A stretch of 64,000 bases of DNA, from NCBI RefSeq assembly GCF_004684085.1, contig NZ_SRHZ01000024.1, positions 310,001 through 374,000 on the forward strand, written 5' to 3'. The notes under the pieces were generated by a model. It saw only the letters and a program-made list of their open reading frames with translations. It searched no databases and was not told where the DNA came from. The stretch is from Stenotrophomonas maltophilia. GTDB lineage: Bacteria > Pseudomonadota > Gammaproteobacteria > Xanthomonadales > Xanthomonadaceae. This document shows positions 43,253 through 52,493 of the stretch, piece by piece (the first letter of the stretch is position 1; each line of letters begins with the position of its first letter). The translations under genes were made by a program, and so were the position numbers.

Positions 43253-44632
43253 TCAGGGGGCCTTCAGCAGCGGCAGCGTGATGGTGACCTTCAGCCCGCC
43301 ACCGGCTCGGTTCAGGAAGCCCAAGCGCCCCCCGAAGTGCTCCACCGCCTCGTGGGCAATGGCCAGGCCGAGGCCGGTGCCACTGGCCGTGGTGCCCGGG
43401 GCACGGAAGAAACGCTCGCCCAGCCGTGGCATCACATCCTCGGGCACGCCCGGGCCGTTGTCTTCCACGTAAAGCTCAACATCGTTGTCGTCCAGCGCCT
43501 GCACGCCGACCGTGACGGTGGCGCCGCGACCGCCATAGCGCAGGGCATTGTCGATCAGGTTGTCCAGCGCCTCCTGCAGCAGGGCGCCATTGCCGAGCAC
43601 GCGCAGCGGTTGGCTGCTGCCACGGTAGCCGAGGTCGGTGCCATCGCGGATCGCTTCCGGTACACGCATGCCGACCCACTGCGGCACCAGCTCGCACAGG
43701 TTCAATGCTTCCACGGTATCGGGCACGGTCTGCGCCCGGCTCAGTGCCAGCAGCTGGGTGCTGACCCGTGCGGTGCGCTGGTTGAGACGGCGGATGTGCT
43801 GCAGCGCCTCACGCACGGTGTCCGGATCACCATGTGCCAGCGCCTGGTCCACGTGCAGGGCCATGCCCGCCAGTGGCGAGCGCAGCTGGTGCGCGGCATC
43901 GGCGATGAAGCGGTTCTGCAGGGTGATCATTTCCGCTTGGCGGGCGAACAGATCGTCGATGGTGCTGATCAGCGGCTGGATTTCTTCCGGCACGTCGGCA
44001 TCGGAGATCGGTGCCAGTTCGCCACGGCGCTGCGCCAGGCGTGTCCTCAGCGGGGTCAGGATGCGCAGGCCGTAGGTCACGCCGAACCAGACCAGTGCCG
44101 CGGTACCCAGCGCCAGCATGGTCATCAGCGGAATGATGATCATCAGGATCTCACGTGCGCGCTGGCGGCGGTCGGCCATGCTCTCGGCCACGGTCACCGC
44201 CAGCTGGTCCTGCGGGTCGTTCATCGCCTGCGTGCAGACGGTGGCCATGCGGACCTGCTGGCCGTTGAGGTTGCCGTCATACAGCGCCGGATGCACGCCG
44301 GTGCAGTCCTGCGAGGGGGCATAGGGGCTGAAGTCGGCGTTGCCGCTGAGGGTGCCCTTGCGGCTGCTGTCGACGTTGAAATAGCGATGGCCGTCCGGGT
44401 CGTACTCGATCAGGAAGCGCGCCTGTGGCGACAGGTCGCTGGTCACCGGCATGGTGCTCAGCATCTGGGCGAACGAATGCGTGTCGTCGATCAGGTTGCG
44501 GTCGTGGATGCGGTTGGAATAGTCCAGCGCAACGTAGTAGGCCAGGAGCGTGTTGAAGATGAGCAGGCCCAGCATCGGCAGCGCGAGGAAGGCGAGCAGG
44601 CGCCGGCGCAGGCTGGGTGGTCCACTGATCAC
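43253..44632 (-). CDS. Sensor histidine kinase (QseC/TctE-like)
   Basis: The 459-residue kinase has TM1 (LLAFLALPMLGLLIFNTLLAYYV, near residues 12-34), a periplasmic domain of about 130 residues with a Cys pair (SQDCTGVHP, VCTQAMND), TM2 (MIIIPLMTMLALGTAALVW) and HAMP. The H-box is FIADAAHQLRSPLAGM (His near 247), with N, G1 and G2 boxes (ALDNLIDNALRYGG, VEDNGPGVPED, GTGLGLAI). It starts with a GTG that overlaps the regulator stop (GTGA at 44629-44632). The signal is unknown. Confidence 0.95.
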   Translation of the reverse strand: MISGPPSLRRRLLAFLALPMLGLLIFNTLLAYYVALDYSNRIHDRNLIDDTHSFAQMLSTMPVTSDLSPQARFLIEYDPDGHRYFNVDSSRKGTLSGNADFSPYAPSQDCTGVHPALYDGNLNGQQVRMATVCTQAMNDPQDQLAVTVAESMADRRQRAREILMIIIPLMTMLALGTAALVWFGVTYGLRILTPLRTRLAQRRGELAPISDADVPEEIQPLISTIDDLFARQAEMITLQNRFIADAAHQLRSPLAGMALHVDQALAHGDPDTVREALQHIRRLNQRTARVSTQLLALSRAQTVPDTVEALNLCELVPQWVGMRVPEAIRDGTDLGYRGSSQPLRVLGNGALLQEALDNLIDNALRYGGRGATVTVGVQALDDNDVELYVEDNGPGVPEDVMPRLGERFFRAPGTTASGTGLGLAIAHEAVEHFGGRLGFLNRAGGGLKVTITLPLLKAP

Positions 44633-45312
44633 GAGGCGCTGTCGTCCTGTGCGTCTTCCAGCATGTAGCCCAGCCCGCGCACGGTGCGGATGCCGATGCC
44701 GCCAGGCTGCAGCTTGCGGCGCAGGCGATGCAGGGCGATGTCCAGGCCGTTGTCGGTCAGGTCCTGTCCCCAGTCGCACAGCGCCTCGACCAGTTGTGCG
44801 CGCGAGACGATACGTTCGGCACGCACCGCCAGCGCCGACAGCAGGCCGAATTCGCGTGCGGTCAGCTCCAGCGACTGCTCGTCGATCCAGACCCGGTGCC
44901 CGGCCAGGTCCAGGCGCAGGCGGCCGATGCGCAGGTCGGGGTTGCCATTGCTGGTGACGCGGCGCAGCTGCGCACGCACGCGCGCCTCGAACTCATCCAG
45001 CGCGAACGGCTTGACCAGGTAGTCATCGGCGCCAAGGTCGAGCACGCGCACGCGTTCTGCCAGACCGTCACGGGCGGTCACCACCAGCACCGCCAGCCCA
45101 TCGCCGCGCTGGCGCAGGCGTTGCAGCACGTCGCGGCCATCCAGTTGCGGCAGCCCCAGGTCCAGCACCAGCAATGCGTACTGGGTCGAGCCCAGTGCAG
45201 CATCGGCGTGCGCACCGTTGTCGACGTGGTCAACCACGTGCCCCTGCCGGCGCAGCGAGGCGCACAGGCCGGAGGCGATGTCCGGGTCGTCTTCAGCAAT
45301 CAGAACGCGCAT
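44629..45312 (-). CDS. OmpR-family response regulator
   Basis: The 227-residue product has a receiver domain (D8-D9 acid pair, phosphoacceptor D51 in LLVLDLGLPQLDG, K in DDYLVKPFALDE) and an OmpR-type winged-helix domain (VWIDEQSLELTAREFGLLSAL, RLRRKL). It is coupled to the sensor kinase by a 4-base overlap and belongs with PhoP/QseB/TctD types. Targets are unknown. Confidence 0.96.
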   Translation of the reverse strand: MRVLIAEDDPDIASGLCASLRRQGHVVDHVDNGAHADAALGSTQYALLVLDLGLPQLDGRDVLQRLRQRGDGLAVLVVTARDGLAERVRVLDLGADDYLVKPFALDEFEARVRAQLRRVTSNGNPDLRIGRLRLDLAGHRVWIDEQSLELTAREFGLLSALAVRAERIVSRAQLVEALCDWGQDLTDNGLDIALHRLRRKLQPGGIGIRTVRGLGYMLEDAQDDSAS

Positions 45313-45443
45313 GCGCGGGGCTCCTGTAGCGGTCAGGCCGGCCGGATGAACGCGGTGGGCCTCTCGGCTGCCGAGGGTAGCCGCAAACCGGGTGAAGGGG
45401 GAGCGCGCTGGCGCTGGCAGGCGCCGCCGCGCTGTCCTTCCAT

Positions 45444-46580
45444 TCAGTCCTGCAGGCCGGGCTCGCCCTGGGCCAGCGGCACCCGCGAGCCATCCAGCAG
45501 GCCCCGGCTGAGCGTGCCGTTCTCGATGAACAGCAGCTCGCCGTTTTCACCGTTCTTGATGCTGCTGTCGATGGCGATTACGCGGTCGCCATGGAAACTG
45601 CTGACGTGCGGCATCGAGGTGTGCCCGACCACGATGCGCTTGAGCTGCAAGCGGTCCAGCACCGTTTGTACGCCCGGCGTGTCGAGGCGCCCATCGAAGT
45701 AGCCGCGGTACCAGATCGGGCTGGTCTTTCCGTCATACAGCGGTGCGGTGGCGGGGTCGGCCTTCACTTCGGCCTTGGGCAGGCCCAGCGAGGCCTGGTA
45801 GGCCGCGTTGGTCCGCGCCGGGTCCAGCGCCAGCTCCACCGCCTCGGGCGAGATGCCACCGTGCAGGAACAGGGTGTCGCCGATCTTCAGCAGCACCGGG
45901 CGGGTGCGCAGCCACTGCCCGATCACCGAGTCGGCGCCATACAGCTGCGGGTAGCTGCGGCCCAGCAGCTGGGCGCTGCGCAGGTACTTCGGGTTGACGT
46001 AGCGCAGGTCGTCGTACAGCACCATGGTCTCGTGGTTGCCGAGCACGAAGTGCACCGCGCCGCCGGCGGCGGCTGCCTGCTGCTGCAGGCCGTACAGCAA
46101 CCAGAACGCCTCGGTCACCTGCGGGCCGCGGTCGAACACATCGCCGGCGATGACCAGGGTGTCCTTGCCCAGTGCCCAGCGGTCCTGTGCGTCGATGACC
46201 TGGTGGGCGCGCAGCAGCCGCACCAGCAGTCCGTACTGGCCGTGGATGTCGGACAGCGCGATGATGCGCGGCACGGCCGGCAGCACCGAGACCGAAGGTG
46301 CATTCGGGGCAGCCACATGCACCGTGTGCTCGTAGCCGCAGCGCGGGGCGATATCCGTGCCTGCGGCCTGCGTAGCAAGCGTGTGCGACTCGACCTTGTC
46401 GTCGCAGATCCATTTGGCCTGCAGCTGGTCGCCCTGGCGGAACACATAGGGGCCATCGGCCTGCACGTGGTCGGCGGGCGCGGCAACCTCACGGGCCTGT
46501 GTGACGCCAGCGACGCAGGCCAGCAGCGGCAACAGCAGGGCGGTCAGCAGGGAAGGGCGGTAGCGCGACATCGGCGGCAT
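45444..46580 (-). CDS. Secreted calcineurin-like metallophosphoesterase
   Basis: The 378-residue protein has a signal peptide (SLLTALLLPLLACVAGVTQA) and a metallophosphoesterase domain with ALSDIHGQYG, VIAGDVFDRG, FVLGNHETM and VVGHTSM motifs, which supply the two-metal site. It has an extra N-terminal domain (about 30-105) with two Cys (ICDDK, RCGYE). Start is Met1 (46580) or Met4 (46571). It may hydrolyse nucleotides or phosphoproteins in the periplasm. Confidence 0.9.
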   Translation of the reverse strand: MPPMSRYRPSLLTALLLPLLACVAGVTQAREVAAPADHVQADGPYVFRQGDQLQAKWICDDKVESHTLATQAAGTDIAPRCGYEHTVHVAAPNAPSVSVLPAVPRIIALSDIHGQYGLLVRLLRAHQVIDAQDRWALGKDTLVIAGDVFDRGPQVTEAFWLLYGLQQQAAAAGGAVHFVLGNHETMVLYDDLRYVNPKYLRSAQLLGRSYPQLYGADSVIGQWLRTRPVLLKIGDTLFLHGGISPEAVELALDPARTNAAYQASLGLPKAEVKADPATAPLYDGKTSPIWYRGYFDGRLDTPGVQTVLDRLQLKRIVVGHTSMPHVSSFHGDRVIAIDSSIKNGENGELLFIENGTLSRGLLDGSRVPLAQGEPGLQD

Positions 46581-46644
46581 CCAGCGGCGGAAAGACCCGA
46601 TGCTAACCGGCGCGGGCGTTCGTCGGTGTGCGCGAATGGGCGGG

Positions 46645-47094
46645 TCAGGTGTCGCGCCCGTCGTCCTTGAGCTTGCGCACGCGGGTGGCGGTGGGCTGAA
46701 GCGGCTGGCCGTCGCGCCCGCGCGGCTGCATGTAGAGCAGCGGCCGCCGCGTCGCCGATTCGATCAGCTGTGAATGGGCTTCGCCTGCACCGAAGCGATG
46801 GCGCTCTCCCCATTGGCGCAGCGCGACCAGCAGCGGGAACAGTTCCTGGCCGGCGGTGGTCAGCACGTACTCCTGGTAGGCCGATCCATCGGAGGCCGGC
46901 TGCAGCTGCAGAATGCCGGCCTCGACCAGCCTGCGCAGGCGGTCGCTGAGGATGTTGCGTGCCGCGCCGAGGCTGCGCTGGAAATCACCGAAGCGGGTGA
47001 CGCCGTCGAACGCGTCGCGGATCACCAGCAATGCCCAGCGGTCACCGAGCAGGTCGGCACTGCGGGCTACGGGGCAGGGGCTGTCGGGGGGCAT
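46645..47094 (-). CDS. HxlR-family transcription regulator
   Basis: The 149-residue product has the HxlR winged helix: CPVARSADLLGDRWALLVIRD, then FGDFQRSLGAARNILSDRLRRLVEAGIL and a YVLTTAG wing. The Cys in PCPVA may sense redox or electrophiles. ATG 47094 keeps the coding region clear of a pair of 18-bp operator-like repeats; the frame starts at 47148 otherwise. It is divergent from an MFS exporter, which it probably represses. Confidence 0.9.
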   Translation of the reverse strand: MPPDSPCPVARSADLLGDRWALLVIRDAFDGVTRFGDFQRSLGAARNILSDRLRRLVEAGILQLQPASDGSAYQEYVLTTAGQELFPLLVALRQWGERHRFGAGEAHSQLIESATRRPLLYMQPRGRDGQPLQPTATRVRKLKDDGRDT

Positions 47095-47113
47095 GCTGGC
47101 TATCTCCGAATGT

Positions 47114-47167
47114 GGTTGCAGTTTAAAACCAATGGCGATAGCCTGCATCTGGTTTCAAATTGCAACC
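47114..47167. promoter_or_regulatory. Paired HxlR operators in the divergent region
   Basis: An 18-bp site GGTTGCAGTTTAAAACCA (47114-47131) recurs inverted at 47150-47167, where the reverse complement differs at two positions. Each is a partly palindromic AT-centred element, and the second ends 5 bases before the MFS start. They are strong operator candidates for the adjacent HxlR regulator. Confidence 0.75.
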
Positions 47168-47172
47168 ACATC

Positions 47173-48387
47173 ATGTCTGTAACGCCCGTTCCACGCCCCT
47201 TGCTGGTCCTGCTTGCGATTGCTGCGGGTGCCAGCGTGGCCAACGTCTATTACGCGCAGCCGCTGCTGGACCTGCTTGCGCGCGCCTTTGCGCTGGATCG
47301 GGCCGTGGCCGGCGCGGTGCTGGCTGCCACCCAGGCCGGCAGCGTGCTGGCGTTGCTTGGCTTGCTGCCGTTGGCGGACCGCGGTGACCGGCGGCGCCTG
47401 CTGCGCATGCAGTTGATGGCACTGGTGGTTGCATTGCTGTGGTTGGCGACCGCGCGAACGGCCATGTGGCTGTTGTCGGGCATGCTGCTGGCCGGGCTGC
47501 TGGGCACCGCGCTGACCCAGGGACTGATCGCCTATACCGCATCGCTGGTACCGGCCGAGCAGCGCGGGCGCGTGGTCGGCGTGGTGCAGGGAGGGGTGTT
47601 CATTGGCCTGCTGTTGGCACGTGTCGTGTCCGGTGTGGTGGCGGCGGCCTTTGGCTGGCAGGCAGTCTACCTGCTGTCAGCGGTGGTGATGGCGGCGTTG
47701 GCGATGCTGCTGTGGCGACGCCTGCCCACAGTACCGGTGCCAACGGTGCCGCCACGCTGGCGCGAGCTGCTGGGCTCGATGCTGGGCATGCTGCGTCGCG
47801 ATCGAACGCTGCGCGAGCGCGGGCCGCTGGCATTGCTGCTGTTTGCAGGCCTCAACGTGTTCTGGGCGGCGGCACCCTTGCCGCTGTCGGCACCGCCGCT
47901 GCACTGGTCAACGGCGGCGATCGGTGCGCTTGGCCTGGCCGGTGTTGTGGGTGCGCTGATGGCGGCGCGGGTCGGGCACTGGATGGACTGCGGTTTCGCG
48001 CATCGGGTCAGCCTCGGCGCGCTGCTGCTGATGCTGGTCGCGTGGTGGCCGCTGCTGGGCCTGCCGCAATCGCTGTCATTGCTGTTGCTGGGCGTGGTCG
48101 TGCTCGATCTTGGCGGTCAGGCACTGCACGTTTCGAACCAGGCGTTGCTGCTGCGTGCACCAGCAGAACAGCATGGGCGCCTGGTGGCGTTGTACATGCT
48201 GTTCTATGCGGTGGGCAGTGGTGCCGGGGCGGCGGCCGGAGCGTGGATGCAGGCGCGGCATGGTTGGCCTGCAGTGTGCCTGCTGGGGGCGGGCATCGCG
48301 CTGCTGGTGCTGCTGTGGTGGGCAGCATGGCGGATGGTCGCGGTGAAAGCAGCGGCTGGCGCCGGTTTCGGTAGAGCCGGCTGTTGA
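47173..48387 (+). CDS. MFS exporter (YdhP/AraJ-type drug efflux)
   Basis: The 404-residue product has twelve hydrophobic segments. The N-terminal motif ANVYYAQPLLDLLARAF is typical of the small-drug MFS group, and motif-A-like LADRGDRRRLLRMQ follows. It is divergent from and probably regulated by HxlR. An upstream frame extends to 46774, but ATG 47173 lies at the family start. The final residues (GFGRAGC) are encoded by a REP unit. Confidence 0.93.
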   Translation: MSVTPVPRPLLVLLAIAAGASVANVYYAQPLLDLLARAFALDRAVAGAVLAATQAGSVLALLGLLPLADRGDRRRLLRMQLMALVVALLWLATARTAMWLLSGMLLAGLLGTALTQGLIAYTASLVPAEQRGRVVGVVQGGVFIGLLLARVVSGVVAAAFGWQAVYLLSAVVMAALAMLLWRRLPTVPVPTVPPRWRELLGSMLGMLRRDRTLRERGPLALLLFAGLNVFWAAAPLPLSAPPLHWSTAAIGALGLAGVVGALMAARVGHWMDCGFAHRVSLGALLLMLVAWWPLLGLPQSLSLLLLGVVVLDLGGQALHVSNQALLLRAPAEQHGRLVALYMLFYAVGSGAGAAAGAWMQARHGWPAVCLLGAGIALLVLLWWAAWRMVAVKAAAGAGFGRAGC

Positions 48388-48474
48388 TAGAGTCGACCGT
48401 TGGTCGACTGCACTTCCTGCGGATCGCGAAACGCCCGCGCCGCGCGCGATGGTCGACTGGCAGTCGACTCTACC
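48371..48474. repeat. GTAG-type REP doublet at the MFS gene 3' end
   Basis: GTAGAGCCGGCTG (48371) overlaps the last codons and TGA of the MFS gene. A second forward unit ATAGAGTCGACCGTTGGTCG starts near 48387, and an inverted unit (CAGTCGACTCTAC) ends at 48474. Confidence 0.8.
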
Positions 48475-48497
48475 CCTCGGTTGCCCCCCGCGCTGGG

Positions 48498-49943
48498 TTA
48501 CCGCTGCAACGCACGTCGCCCGGGCGGTTCCTGCAGTGCATCGCTGGCCACCACCACGCGGTTGCGGCCGCTGCGTTTGGCCTCGTACATGGCGGCGTCG
48601 GCACGTGCCATCAGCCGTTCGTAGTCCGGGTGGCCATCGTGGCCGGCGACGCCGATGCTGGCCGTCAGGCTCAGCGCCTGGCCGTTGGCAAGCGGCACCG
48701 GCGATTGTGCGATCTGCCGGCGCAGGCTCTCGGCAATCACTGCCGCCTGTGATTCGCTGGCGGCGACCAGCACCACCACGAATTCCTCGCCGCCGTAGCG
48801 GAACAGATAGTCGCTGCCACGGGTGAGCTGGCCGAGAACCCCGGCCACGTGCTGCAGTGCGCGGTCACCCGCATCGTGGCCGTGGCCGTCGTTGATCGCC
48901 TTGAAGTGGTCCAGATCGAGCAGCAACAGCGAGAACGGCGTGCGGTTGCGCGTGGCCAGCTCGATTTCCCGGCGCAGCACGGTCGGCAGGAATCGTCGGT
49001 TGAGCAGGTTGGTCAATGCGTCGCTGCCGGCATCGAGTTCGCCGATGCGCTCGAACAGCAGGGTCATCAAGGTGCGGATGGCGGCCAGGTCTTCGCGGAT
49101 CGCCGGCAGCACTGCAAGCCGCTGCCCGGGATCATCGGCGGCCGCCCGCTGCAGGCAGCCGTCGATGCGTGCCATCAACTGGTCGACCTGCTGTGTCTCG
49201 CTGCTTTCGCCGAAGCTGGGAATGCCCTTGTGGGTGAACCACAGGCCAAACTCGGAGGTGGCCAGGCTGGCGCCGTCGCTGCCCTGCACATGGCCGGCCA
49301 AGGCGTAGAGCAGCGCGTTCTCCCAGTCCAGCAGCAGCGCGCGTTGGCGCTCGCGCTCGGTGCTGACGTTCTGCACCAGCGAGAACAACCGGTAAGCCGC
49401 ATCGGCGCGCGTGGAGCGTTCGCGGGCATGGGTGTAGGCCAGGGTCATGCCTTCCATGGCGATATCCATGATTGCACTGAGGCAGTCGATGGCGGCGAAT
49501 GCGGTGTCGGCGTCCGGCGCATCGTCGCGAAGGCGCACGAACAGTTCGTGCTTGAGCACGCGGGCGCCACGGGTGACCAGATCGACCGGAATGCCGACCC
49601 GGGCGTGTACATCGCCGATCACCCGTTGCGAGGCCACCGTATTGGCGATGCCGCTGGCATCGGTGGTCAACAGTTGCGCCAGCCAGCGCTGCATGGCTGG
49701 CTGCAGGCGCTGCTTGACCTGGTCGTGGGACAGGAAACGACGGGCACGGGTGTCCTGCAGCAGCACTTCGTAGAAGCGCTGGGCCAGGGCGGGTGGGGCG
49801 TCGGCGGCAGCGGCGTGCAGCAGCGCGGTGGCGGCTGGGCCGGCCTGCAGCAGGCACTGCTGCCAGGCCTCGGCCAGCGGTTGGCTGGCATCGTCCAATT
49901 GGGGTGGTTCCACGTCGATCTCTGACTGCGTACGGCAAACCAC
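48498..49943 (-). CDS. Globin-coupled sensor diguanylate cyclase (DosC-like)
   Basis: The 481-residue cytosolic protein has an N-terminal protoglobin-like domain with a likely haem His in IGDVHARVGIP (H113). A middle helical domain follows (about 190-300). The C-terminal GGDEF domain has the catalytic GGEEF (384-388) and an inhibitory RxxD site RGSD (375-378). It should make c-di-GMP in response to oxygen or a similar diatomic gas. The likely start is GTG 49943. It is divergent from a ferric-siderophore receptor gene. Confidence 0.88.
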   Translation of the reverse strand: MVCRTQSEIDVEPPQLDDASQPLAEAWQQCLLQAGPAATALLHAAAADAPPALAQRFYEVLLQDTRARRFLSHDQVKQRLQPAMQRWLAQLLTTDASGIANTVASQRVIGDVHARVGIPVDLVTRGARVLKHELFVRLRDDAPDADTAFAAIDCLSAIMDIAMEGMTLAYTHARERSTRADAAYRLFSLVQNVSTERERQRALLLDWENALLYALAGHVQGSDGASLATSEFGLWFTHKGIPSFGESSETQQVDQLMARIDGCLQRAAADDPGQRLAVLPAIREDLAAIRTLMTLLFERIGELDAGSDALTNLLNRRFLPTVLRREIELATRNRTPFSLLLLDLDHFKAINDGHGHDAGDRALQHVAGVLGQLTRGSDYLFRYGGEEFVVVLVAASESQAAVIAESLRRQIAQSPVPLANGQALSLTASIGVAGHDGHPDYERLMARADAAMYEAKRSGRNRVVVASDALQEPPGRRALQR

Positions 49944-50062
49944 GGGTATCGGCCGCGGCGGCGTACGGTTGATGGCGGGCTAGCCGACCAGTTTAAGCGC
50001 GATGCAGGCTTGCACGGTGCGCAAAGCACATCGGCATGGCTGCGGCAATGAGTGAACGCATT

Positions 50063-50077
50063 TGAGAATCACTCGCA
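50063..50077 (+). promoter_or_regulatory. Possible Fur box upstream of fepA
   Basis: TGAGAAT-C-ACTCGCA matches the 7-1-7 Fur consensus well in its left half (six of seven) and modestly in its right half. It lies about 120 bases before the receptor start, in the divergent region with the cyclase. Confidence 0.45.
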
Positions 50078-50198
50078 TTGGTGGGAGAATACGTGCACGG
50101 ATCGGGCTGTAGGCACCTGCAGCGGCGCTCCGCCTCCCCTCGTCGCTGCCTCAAGCCCTTTGCCAGAGGCCCCGTTGCCCTGCCAGAAGGTCCAGATC

Positions 50199-52448
50199 AT
50201 GTCCCGAGCCGTTGTCCTTTCGCCACGCCCGCTGGCGCTTGCCGTTGCCGCCTTGTTGGCGGGCAGCGCCCTGACCGCCCACGCTGAAACCGACGCCACC
50301 GATATCGACACGGTGCACGTCACCGCCTCGCAGATCGCGCGCCAGGCATTGGGCACCTCGACCATCACCGCCGAGGACATCGCCAAGCGGCCGCCGGCCA
50401 ACGACATCGCCGAACTGCTGCGGACCATGCCCGGCGTCAACCTGACCGGCAACAGCGCCTCCGGCCAGTACGGCAACAACCGCCAGATCGATCTGCGCGG
50501 CATGGGCCCGGAAAATACTCTGATCCTGGTCGATGGCAAGCGCATCGGTGCACGCGATGCGGTGCGCATGGGCCGCAGTGGCGAGCGCAATACCCGCGGT
50601 GACACCAACTGGGTGCCAGCGGAAATGATCGAACGCATCGAAGTGCTGCGCGGCCCGGCGGCGGCGCGTTACGGCTCCGGTGCCTCCGGCGGCGTGGTCA
50701 ACATCATCACCAAGCGCCCGACCGGCGACCTGACCGGTGCGGTCGACCTGTATGGCCTGGTGCCCGAGCACAGCGCCGAAGGCGGCAGCGAGCGCGTCGG
50801 CCTGCAGTTGAGCGGGCCGATGACCGACACCCTGTCGTTCCGCCTGTACGGCAACCTCAACAAGACCGACGCCGACTCGCTGGAGCTCAACCGTGACTTC
50901 GCGACGAATCCGAACGCGGTGCCGCCAGCCGGCCGCGAGGGCGTCAAGAACCGCGATGTCAACGCGCTGCTGCGCTGGGACGTGACCGCCAACCAGGTGG
51001 TCGAGTTCGAAGCCGGCACCAGCCGTCAGGGCAACATCTACGCTGGCGACCGCGCGGTCAGCACCACCGGTACCTCGACACCGATCGATCTGGGGGCCTT
51101 GGCCGAGCAGCAGGCCGAAACCAACCGTATGTACCGCAACACCGGCGCGATCACCCATCGTGGACGTTGGGGCGATGTCACCTCGCGGGTGACGGCTGCA
51201 GTGGAAGCGGTGAACAACTCGCGCATCAACGAAGGCCTGGCCGGTGGCCCGGAAGGCAGCTTCAACGGCACCGACTGGTCGACCTCGCGCCTGCGCAACT
51301 ACCAGCTGGATGGCGAAGTGAGCTTCCCGACCACGCTGGGCGGTGCCGAGAACATCTGGACGCTGGGCTTCGAGTACCTCGACAGCCGCCTGACCGATCC
51401 GTATTCGATGAGCCAGTCCAGCAGCAGCGGCGGCGGCTTCCCGGGATTGTCGGCCGATCGCGCGCGCGGCAAGTCCGACGCGCAGACCACCGCCGTGTTC
51501 GTCGAAGACAACATCTACCTGGGCGAGCGCTGGATCGTCACGCCGGGCCTGCGTTTCGACCACCACAGCCAGTTCGGCAACAACACCAGCCCAAGCCTCA
51601 ACGCGCAGTTCCGGCTCAACAGCGACTGGGTGGTGAAGGGCGGTATCGCCCGCGCATTCAAGGCGCCGAACCTGTACCAGTCGAATCCGGATTATCTGTA
51701 CTACACCCGTGGCAATGGCTGCCCGAATGCACTGCCGAGCCTGGGCGCCGGCTGCTACATGCGCGGCAATGCGGATCTGAAGGCGGAAACCAGCCTGAAC
51801 AAGGAACTGGGCATCGAGTGGGCACCGCAGAGCGGCTGGCAGGCGTCGTTGACTTACTTCCACAACGACTACAAGGACAAGATCCAGGCCGGCTACAACC
51901 AGATCGGGCTGACTGCCGATACCAAGGGCCGCATCTTCCGCTGGGAGAATGCACCCAAGGCGATCGTGCAGGGGCTTGAGGGCAACCTGGTGATTCCGCT
52001 GCTGGGCGAGCAGGGCAGCCGCCTGAAGTGGAGCAACAACTTCACCTACATGGTGGAGAACGAGAACAAGAGCACCGGCCAGCCGCTGTCGGTGATCCCG
52101 AAGTACACCGTCAACACGATGCTGGACTGGCAGGCCACCGACAAGCTGTCGCTGCTGCTGACCGGCACCTTCTATGGCAAGCAGAAGCCGGCCACCGCCA
52201 ACATCAACAACGATCCGCGCTGCACCGGCACCTGCGACCCATCGATCGCGCTGCAGGATCGCGGTGCCTACAACATCTGGGGCGTGAGCGCGCGCTACAA
52301 GGTGACCGAGACGGTCAGCTTCGGTTTCGGCGTGAACAATCTGGCTGACAAGCGTCTGTTCCGCGAGGCCAACAGCAGCGATGCCGGCGCGGCGACCTAC
52401 AACGAGCCGGGCCGCGCGTACTGGGCCAGCCTGCGCTTCGGCTTCTGA
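50199..52448 (+). CDS. fepA: TonB-dependent ferric catecholate receptor (FepA-type)
   Basis: The 749-residue outer-membrane receptor has a signal peptide (ALAVAALLAGSALTAHA) and TonB box-like DIDTVHVTAS. Its plug contains RQIDLRGMGPENTLILVDG and ERIEVLRGPAAARYGSG. The beta-barrel ends in an aromatic residue (RAYWASLRFGF). The plug and the Gly/Arg-rich MGRSGERNTRGDTNW insertion match the FepA/PfeA/BfeA group for enterobactin-like siderophores. A strong AGAAGG (50185-50190) selects ATG 50199. A possible Fur box at 50063-50077 suggests iron repression. Confidence 0.9.
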   Translation: MSRAVVLSPRPLALAVAALLAGSALTAHAETDATDIDTVHVTASQIARQALGTSTITAEDIAKRPPANDIAELLRTMPGVNLTGNSASGQYGNNRQIDLRGMGPENTLILVDGKRIGARDAVRMGRSGERNTRGDTNWVPAEMIERIEVLRGPAAARYGSGASGGVVNIITKRPTGDLTGAVDLYGLVPEHSAEGGSERVGLQLSGPMTDTLSFRLYGNLNKTDADSLELNRDFATNPNAVPPAGREGVKNRDVNALLRWDVTANQVVEFEAGTSRQGNIYAGDRAVSTTGTSTPIDLGALAEQQAETNRMYRNTGAITHRGRWGDVTSRVTAAVEAVNNSRINEGLAGGPEGSFNGTDWSTSRLRNYQLDGEVSFPTTLGGAENIWTLGFEYLDSRLTDPYSMSQSSSSGGGFPGLSADRARGKSDAQTTAVFVEDNIYLGERWIVTPGLRFDHHSQFGNNTSPSLNAQFRLNSDWVVKGGIARAFKAPNLYQSNPDYLYYTRGNGCPNALPSLGAGCYMRGNADLKAETSLNKELGIEWAPQSGWQASLTYFHNDYKDKIQAGYNQIGLTADTKGRIFRWENAPKAIVQGLEGNLVIPLLGEQGSRLKWSNNFTYMVENENKSTGQPLSVIPKYTVNTMLDWQATDKLSLLLTGTFYGKQKPATANINNDPRCTGTCDPSIALQDRGAYNIWGVSARYKVTETVSFGFGVNNLADKRLFREANSSDAGAATYNEPGRAYWASLRFGF

Positions 52449-52493
52449 TCCGTGAACGCTGCGCCGGGACGGTCCCCGGCGCAGCCTGCGGGC

